A stretch of 64,000 bases of DNA. Origin: an uncultured Clostridia bacterium (GTDB lineage: Bacteria > Bacillota > Clostridia > TANB77 > CAG-508). The stretch is taken from positions 124,001-188,000 of the forward strand of contig CAKOTK010000002.1 in assembly GCA_934120135.1 (NCBI GenBank), given 5' to 3'. Under the pieces are notes generated by a model. The model did not search any database. It was not told the origin of the DNA and saw only the letters and a program-made list of their open reading frames with translations. Below, piece after piece: positions 58,572 to 64,000 of the stretch (positions are counted from its first letter, which is position 1; every line of letters begins with the position of its first letter). Made by a program: the position numbers and the translations under genes.

Positions 58572-61500
58572 GTGAAAAAAATAGCAAGTGAAACACAAAT
58601 AGGTCAACTAGTAATAAACTTAAAGATAAAAACAGAAGCTCTTGAAAAAGGTTTAGAAACAGCTAAACAGAAGCTAGAAAAAATTGAACAAGAAAATAAA
58701 AAGGTTCAAAATAGTAATAGTCAATTAGATGCTAGTTTTATAGCAATGTCTGCAAGTATAATAGCATCTTTAGCAAAAATAACATCAGCAATAGAAGACG
58801 GAGTAAATAAGTATAACACATATACTAATAGTATGAAAGCTCTACAAAAAACAGCTACAGCTACTAATAATTCAATGACAGAGATTGAAGATACAATAAA
58901 AGATGTAAACCAATTAAAACTTATGGATGACTCTGATGTCATAGCTTCTACTAAGAATTTATTAACATATGGATTTACTGTAAAACAAACAGGGGAAATA
59001 TTAAAAGTTTTACAAGATGCAGCTGTAGGAAATAGACAAGCATCATATTCTTTGTCAGAAGCGGTAAGAGTAACAACGGAACGGAATTAGGATGGAAAAC
59101 TCTGTTTTATCTGACGCAGCTGGAGTACAAAAGAATATATCAAAAATGTATGAAGATTATGCTAAAACAATTGGAAAGAGTACAGATGCATTAACACAAG
59201 CAGAAAAAGCACAGGCAGTATATAATGGAATAATGGACGAAGCAGCAATGTTTAGTGGAACAGCAGCTGAAATGTCAAGTGGATATCAAGGACAGCAAGC
59301 ACAATTAAATGCAACAAATTTAGAGTTAAGTAGAAACATTGGAGAAAGCATGATACCTGCGTTAACACAATATAGTACATTACAGTTATCAATCACTAAA
59401 CAATTGGCTGAGTTTGTTAAAGAAAATAAAAGTGCAACTAGTGGAATAATAACATTTACTACTACATTATTAGCAATGATAGTAGGATTAACTGCTGCGA
59501 AAAAAGCATATGTAGCATATAAAACTGCAGCTACTGCAGCAGATATGACAACGAAAGCTTTTACAGTATCATTGTTAGCAAATCCAGTAACTTTAATAGC
59601 TGTAGGAATTGCAGCAGTAGTAGCAGGATTAACAGTATTTGATACAAAAATGCAAGAGACTATAGATAAGATGGAAGAAGCAACAGAAAAATCAAAGAAT
59701 TTATCAGAAGCGTTGGCTAGCTTTAGACAAAATAATGGAACTTATACTGCCGGAGAAAAAGAAACAGTAGAACAGGCAAGGAATGAAGCACAAGAAATAG
59801 TAAATATATATGAACAAAAAAATAATAAAATCCAAGAACTTGAGAAAAAAAGAAGTGAATTAGTACAACAATTTTCCAAGGGAGAAATTTTAGAATTTCA
59901 ATATAAAGCACAACTTAATACTCTAAATACACAAATATATAATGCGCAAGAAGCCCTTAAAAAGTTTCAAAAAGAAAAAATGATAGATGGATCTACTATT
60001 GATCTTTATAAAAATAAAGTAAATGTTTTAAATAAATCTTTAGAAATAAATGCAACAAAACAAAAATATGCTAGATTAACAAATCAAAAATCACATAGAG
60101 AAACATTAATTAATATAGCACAGACAAAAGCTGACATTCAAGGTAAACAACAGTTGTTAAATATATTAAAAAAAGGTCAAACAGCAACGGAAGAATATTC
60201 AAATGCAAAATCACAACTAGTAAAAGTGTATCCAGAATTAGCTAAAGTAAATGAAAATACTATAGCAAGTACTCAAAGCGCAATTAATGCTGAAAATGCT
60301 GCAGCAGATGCTGAGTGGGCTAATGCACAAGTGGCAATTCAGGCTAGTATATTAGAAGTTAATGCAATGATGAGTAATAGTGAACAAATACAAACTATAG
60401 CAAATTATACTAAACAATCAGTCGAAGAAGTTACGGCATCTTTGCAAAATCAAATCAATGTTTTATCTAATTTAGCAAAGTTATCTCCTGCAGATTTTAG
60501 AGGAAGCGTAACTTCAAGTTATACTCCTAAAAAAGTATCATCTGGTTCTAGTTCATACTCAAATAAACGATTTGATAACTATAAAAAACAAATAGAACAT
60601 AAAAAAGCATTAGACCAATTAAGCATAAATCAAGAAATATCAATGTGGAAATATGCATTAAGAAAATATGCAAAGACATCAGATGAAAGAAATGAAATAA
60701 GAGAAAAGATATATGAACTAAATAAAGAATTAGCTCAAAAAGAGAAAGAATTGTTGAACCAACAAACAGAAGATTACGAAGCATATATCCAAAAGCAAAA
60801 AAATATGCGAGGTGCTTCCTATGATATAACAGAGCAAACAGCAGACTATAATAAAATAATTCAAATGCACAGAAATTACTTGAATCAAATAATGAAAGAT
60901 GAAAGACTTTCTCTTGACGAAAGAAAAGAAATATACAGAGAAGAGTTAAGTACAATTCGTGATTATGAGCAACAAAAGAGAGATTTGCGAGTAGAACAGA
61001 TTGATAATACAGTAACTCAGTTAACTGATGCTATTACGAAACAATTAGAAGAAATGCAAGAAAAAGATAAGGCTTTTATTGATGCACAAATAGAGCAAGT
61101 GGAAAAGTTAAAAGAAATTCGTATTAATGCTATTAATGCAGAATATGATACAAAAATAGAAGTAATAGAAAAAGAAATTGAAGCACTAAACAAAGCAGAG
61201 CAACAAAAATCGAGAGACGAAGAAGACGCAGAATACGAAAGAAAGAAAAACAGACTTCAAGAATTAATAGAATACGAGCATGATGCAACAACAAAGGCTA
61301 ATTATCAAAAAGAATTAGACAAGTTAGTAGCAGAGTATCAAAAGACATTGAATAATAGAACTTTAGAAGATAAAAAAGAAGTTTTAAATGAACAAAAAGA
61401 ATTATTACAAAAAGAACAAGACAGTAAAACACAAGCAATTGAAGATGAAGCGGACAAGCAAAAAGAACTCTATAATAAACAATTAGAGGATTTAGAAGAA

Positions 61501-61917
61501 TATTATAGTAAGCAAATAGGTAAAGCTCAAGAAACAGCTGAAAAAATGTTATTGAATGTAGAACAAAATCAAAATAAAATTCTAAGCCTATTAAAAAGTT
61601 ATGGAGATGCTTATGAAATAACTGGACAAACATTAGGTGAAAAATTAGCGCAAGGAATTAATGAAGGAATAACAAGCAAAATAGAAAATATGATACAAAG
61701 GGTACAAGATTCAATTAATGCTGGAATAGAAAATAAGATAAAAGAGTGGACATCAGGAATGTATAGATATGAGGCGGGAAGCAATAAACCTCAGACTCGA
61801 ACAATTAATGTATATCAAACTAATAACATTGAACAAAATCCAGAAATGCCAAGCGAAACTTATAGAAAATTAAGAAACATAGATGAACAATTGGCATCAA
61901 GTTTAGCAGGAATGTAG
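58572..61917 (+). CDS. Tail tape measure protein, needs +1 frameshift at CGG
   Basis: The open frame begins at GTG 58572, but AAGGAAGTGA is better spaced for an ATA at 58581, so the exact start is unsure. Zero frame stops soon after CGG at 59082 (ATT... AAT TAG). Skipping the C gives SEAVRVTTEGIRMENSVLSD, the conserved tape measure segment, and a total of about 1114 residues. The protein then has hydrophobic helices (TTLLAMIVGLTAAKKAYVAY, NPVTLIAVGIAAVVAGLTVF) and long coiled coils. It sets tail length and carries DNA through the membrane. Confidence 0.88.
59082..59084 (+). other. CGG +1 frameshift site 9 (GAA CGG A, tape measure)
   Basis: ACG GAA CGG AAT TAG becomes ACG GAA GGA ATT AGG ATG GAA AAC, restoring the Thr-Glu-Gly-Ile-Arg...Glu-Asn-Ser-Val-Leu segment. 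The zero-frame stop is one codon after CGG. Confidence 0.9.
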
Positions 61918-61925
61918 GTGGTAAA

Positions 61926-62817
61926 ATGCAAAAATTAGAAATAATCAATTTAGCTTTAAATGAAAACATAGTATTTGATAGTGTAGGAAATTCAGAAGAA
62001 GATATACTTTTAAGTCATATTGAAGGATTAGGACACCCGCGGAGCAACTTCACAAAAAAGCCAAGGTGTAAATCAAGATGGATGTAATAGTGAGGACAGT
62101 TTGCTAGATGCAAGAGTTATTAAATTAAAGGCAACAATCAGAACCAAAAACAGAGTAAAATTATATGAATTAAGGCGAAAAATAATGCGAATAATAAATC
62201 CTAAAACATATAATTCTCAAACAAATAAAAGAGGAGAACTATTGATTTATTATACAAACGACTATAAGAAATATAGAATTTATGGGAAAGTGGAAGATAG
62301 TGCGGAGTTTAATGATAGAAGGAATAATCATGATACTGCAACTATCTCTTTTTATTGTGAAAATCCTTATTGGCTAGATGAAAATGGACAAGATATTGAT
62401 ATAAAATCTGTTTCAGGAGGATTAAAATTTCCTCTTACACTTGCAACTACTTTTTCTAATGTAAGCTTTTATAAAGAAGTTGAAAATTTGGGCGATGTTG
62501 ATGCACCAATTCAAATAGAATATATTGGACCTGCAAGTAATCCTAAAATAACAAATGAAACTACTGGCGAATATATACAAGTAAATATGGAACTTGGAGA
62601 GAAAGAAAAATTAGTAATAGATACGAGAGAGGGCAAAGAAACAGTTAATCTGATTACGCCTTATGGCACGCAAGATGTATACAATAAAATAGATTTAAAA
62701 AGTACATTTTTTAGTTTAATTGTGGGAAAGAACTTAATTAAGTATAGTTCAGATATAGAAGGTGCAAAAGATAGAGTAACAATTAAGGACTATACAAATA
62801 AGTATGTAGGTGTATAG
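61926..62817 (+). CDS. Distal tail protein (Dit-like), needs +1 frameshift at CGG
   Basis: ATG 61926 follows AGGTGG, 9 bases after the tape measure stop. Zero frame gives MQKLEIINLALNENIVFDSV ... HIEGLGHP, then CGG at 62040 and a stop at TGT AAA TCA AGA TGG ATG TAA. Skipping the C gives GHPGATSQKSQGVNQDGCNS then LLDARVIKLKATI, a typical Dit/siphovirus tail component pattern, for about 296 residues. The C-terminal galectin-like half includes FYCENPYWLDENGQDID and ENLGDVDAPIQIEYIGPASN. It forms the hub between tube and baseplate. Confidence 0.88.
62040..62042 (+). other. CGG +1 frameshift site 10 (CCG CGG A, Dit)
   Basis: CAC CCG CGG AGC AAC becomes CAC CCG GGA GCA ACT TCA CAA AAA AGC. Two CCG/CGG-type triplets meet here, yet only the second one breaks the frame. 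Confidence 0.87.
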
Positions 62818-63993
62818 ATGAATTGTATAGAAATAATAAATACGAATTTTGAATTGCTTGGTATTATTACTAATTTTGAAAGCCTTATTTGTGTGTGGAA
62901 CTATTATGAATGTGGAACTTTTGAATTAACTATTAATAAAAATAAAGCTAATACTAATAAGTTAAAAAAGGACAATATGTTAATAGTTAATAAAAGAGAT
63001 GACAAGATATTGTTAATAGATAAAATAGCAACGAGTACTAACAAAAATACTAAAACTATGAAAGTTACAGGATATTGCATAAAAGGTATTACAAAAAGAA
63101 GAATAGTTGCTACAAACGGCTATGACAGAGTATCAGAAGATTATGCAGAGAACATCCAAAAACATTATTTAAAAAATCATTTGGTAGAAAGCTATTACGA
63201 TAATATAAGAACGCCTGAAAGGGACATTTCTTGGATTAAAATAGCACCTTCGCAAAATAGAGGAATAAAAACAGTATGGCAAGCAAGACTAACTAATTTG
63301 CATGACGAAGAAAAACATATAAGTGAAGATACAGGGTTAGGTTGGTATGGTTATCTAAGTAGAACTGAAAAATGTATATATTTTGATAGTTTAAAAGGAA
63401 CAGACAGAACTGTAAATCAAGTAGAAAGTCTAAATACACACAAATTTTTAAAAGATTTCACACATAAACAACTACAAGCTTATACGCACGAACAATTACA
63501 AGGAACAATAAAACATCCTTATATTATATTTAGTGAAAAAAAGAAGAATTTACTTGAAGGAAAGACAACAGACGATAACTCGAATTATAAAAATGTTGGA
63601 TATGTAGCAGGTAAAGGAGAAAACGAGGATAGACTTATAACTGTTTTAGGAACTGCAACAGGTTTCGATAGAAGAGAAGTTTTAATAGATTTAAATAATA
63701 TAGAAGATGTAGATGAACTAAAAATAGAAGGACAAAAGAAACTAGATACATATAAAATAATTCAAAGTATAGAAGGAAAAGTATATCAAATTCCAAATAT
63801 GGAATGGGAAAAAGATTTCTTTTTAGGAGATTTAGTAACTCTTGAAAGTGATGGAATATATGAAGATAAACGTATAATTCAAGCAAAAGAGATATACGAA
63901 AGAAACAACAAAACAGTTGAACTAGGCTTTGGAGATAAAGTACCAAGTCTAGGAGAAGAAATAAAAAGAATAATAACAAGACCTATAAACTAG
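62818..63993 (+). CDS. Tail protein, siphovirus Gp37-like
   Basis: This 391-residue protein starts directly after the Dit stop. It has LICVWNYYECGTFELTINKN near residue 25, MLIVNKRDDKILLIDKIATS and LGWYGYLSRTEKCIYFDSLK, then EVLIDLNNIEDVDELKIEGQ and LGDLVTLESDGIYEDKRIIQ, as in ReqiPepy6 Gp37-like tail proteins that follow Dit. It probably forms the upper baseplate or tail tip. It ends six codons from the window edge at GRPIN-like TRPIN. Confidence 0.85.
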   Translation: MNCIEIINTNFELLGIITNFESLICVWNYYECGTFELTINKNKANTNKLKKDNMLIVNKRDDKILLIDKIATSTNKNTKTMKVTGYCIKGITKRRIVATNGYDRVSEDYAENIQKHYLKNHLVESYYDNIRTPERDISWIKIAPSQNRGIKTVWQARLTNLHDEEKHISEDTGLGWYGYLSRTEKCIYFDSLKGTDRTVNQVESLNTHKFLKDFTHKQLQAYTHEQLQGTIKHPYIIFSEKKKNLLEGKTTDDNSNYKNVGYVAGKGENEDRLITVLGTATGFDRREVLIDLNNIEDVDELKIEGQKKLDTYKIIQSIEGKVYQIPNMEWEKDFFLGDLVTLESDGIYEDKRIIQAKEIYERNNKTVELGFGDKVPSLGEEIKRIITRPIN

Positions 63994-64000
63994 GTCTTAT

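Larger units (their letters stand above)
34450..64000. mobile_element. Siphovirus-type prophage (left part)
   Basis: Gene order from the tRNA is integrase, ImmA-like protease, repressor, divergent early operon, recombination pair, replication genes, early small genes, terminase, portal, head, tail. This is the standard temperate siphophage layout. The right attachment site, lysis genes and receptor proteins lie beyond the window, so the attL boundary next to the tRNA is inferred. Coding style and CGG frameshift usage match the host. Confidence 0.95.

Noticed and set aside
6121..62042. Sequencing or assembly error as the cause of the CGG breaks
   Set aside because: All ten extra C bases lie exactly on a codon boundary before a Gly GGN codon. 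Random or motif-driven insertion before GG should also hit Trp TGG, AGG and split GG pairs, and none of those is seen. Raw reads are still needed to exclude it fully.
6121..62042. Simple CGG codon reassignment to another amino acid
   Set aside because: A triplet reassignment would keep the frame. Here the frame moves by +1 at every site, so CGG is not read as a normal triplet.
34450..64000. Prophage decay by random frameshifts
   Set aside because: Eight of the ten breaks are one and the same event (C before GGN), ribosome sites and motifs are otherwise intact, and the same break occurs in chromosomal rbgA.
1..64000. CRISPR arrays or insertion sequences
   Set aside because: No regularly spaced direct repeats with unique spacers and no transposase-like ORF were seen.

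Overview
The window comes from an AT-rich, spore-forming Firmicute, most likely an uncultured gut-type Clostridia. The evidence is the spoIIAA-spoIIAB-sigF operon next to spoIID and spoIIQ, Spo0A boxes, a T-box ahead of valS, the ireB-ruvX-DUF1292 cluster, and Shine-Dalgarno-led ATG/TTG/GTG starts. The left 34.4 kb is chromosome. From tRNA-Glu(CTC) at 34375 to the window end lies a siphovirus-type prophage, with its right end outside the window.

Chromosome: a truncated repeat/VWA surface protein (1-2639), unknown membrane and HExxH-type proteins, a prepilin-like secreted protein (5290-6208), T-box-valS, the sporulation cluster (9320-12857), TM2 and DUF2752 proteins, a sortase B remnant, a prepilin-like protein ending in a diversity-generating-retroelement (DGR) style variable region (14172-15587), addA, a structured RNA (6S candidate), dnaE, a secreted glucosaminidase, a three-gene CpaE-like/GGDEF-like membrane cluster, ireB-ruvX-DUF1292, a CYTH-HD protein, a metallo-beta-lactamase-fold protein, rbgA and mrnC.

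Prophage: integrase, ImmA-like protease and repressor on the minus strand; Cro-like gene, annealing protein/YqaJ nuclease recombination pair, DnaD-like replication genes and many small early genes; a structured noncoding stretch (47025-47468); then terminase, portal, MuF-toxin, scaffold, P22-like coat, connectors, tail tube, tail chaperone with a classic -1 slip, a membrane-protein moron, tape measure, Dit and Gp37-like tail protein.

Main result: reading every CGG on the coding strands, I found exactly ten CGG triplets in the reading frame of a gene. All ten sit where the gene is broken, and each gene is restored by skipping the C and reading the next three bases as glycine (GGA eight times, GGT twice). 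I found no CGG used as an ordinary arginine codon. Two sites are chromosomal, including the invariant Pro-Gly-His of the ribosome-assembly GTPase RbgA. Eight are in prophage genes: terL, MuF protein, gp10-like protein, tape measure, Dit, a YopX-like gene (two sites) and an early gene. This suggests that CGG has lost its arginine meaning here and serves as a general +1 frameshift (or four-base CGGN = Gly) signal that is shared by host and phage.
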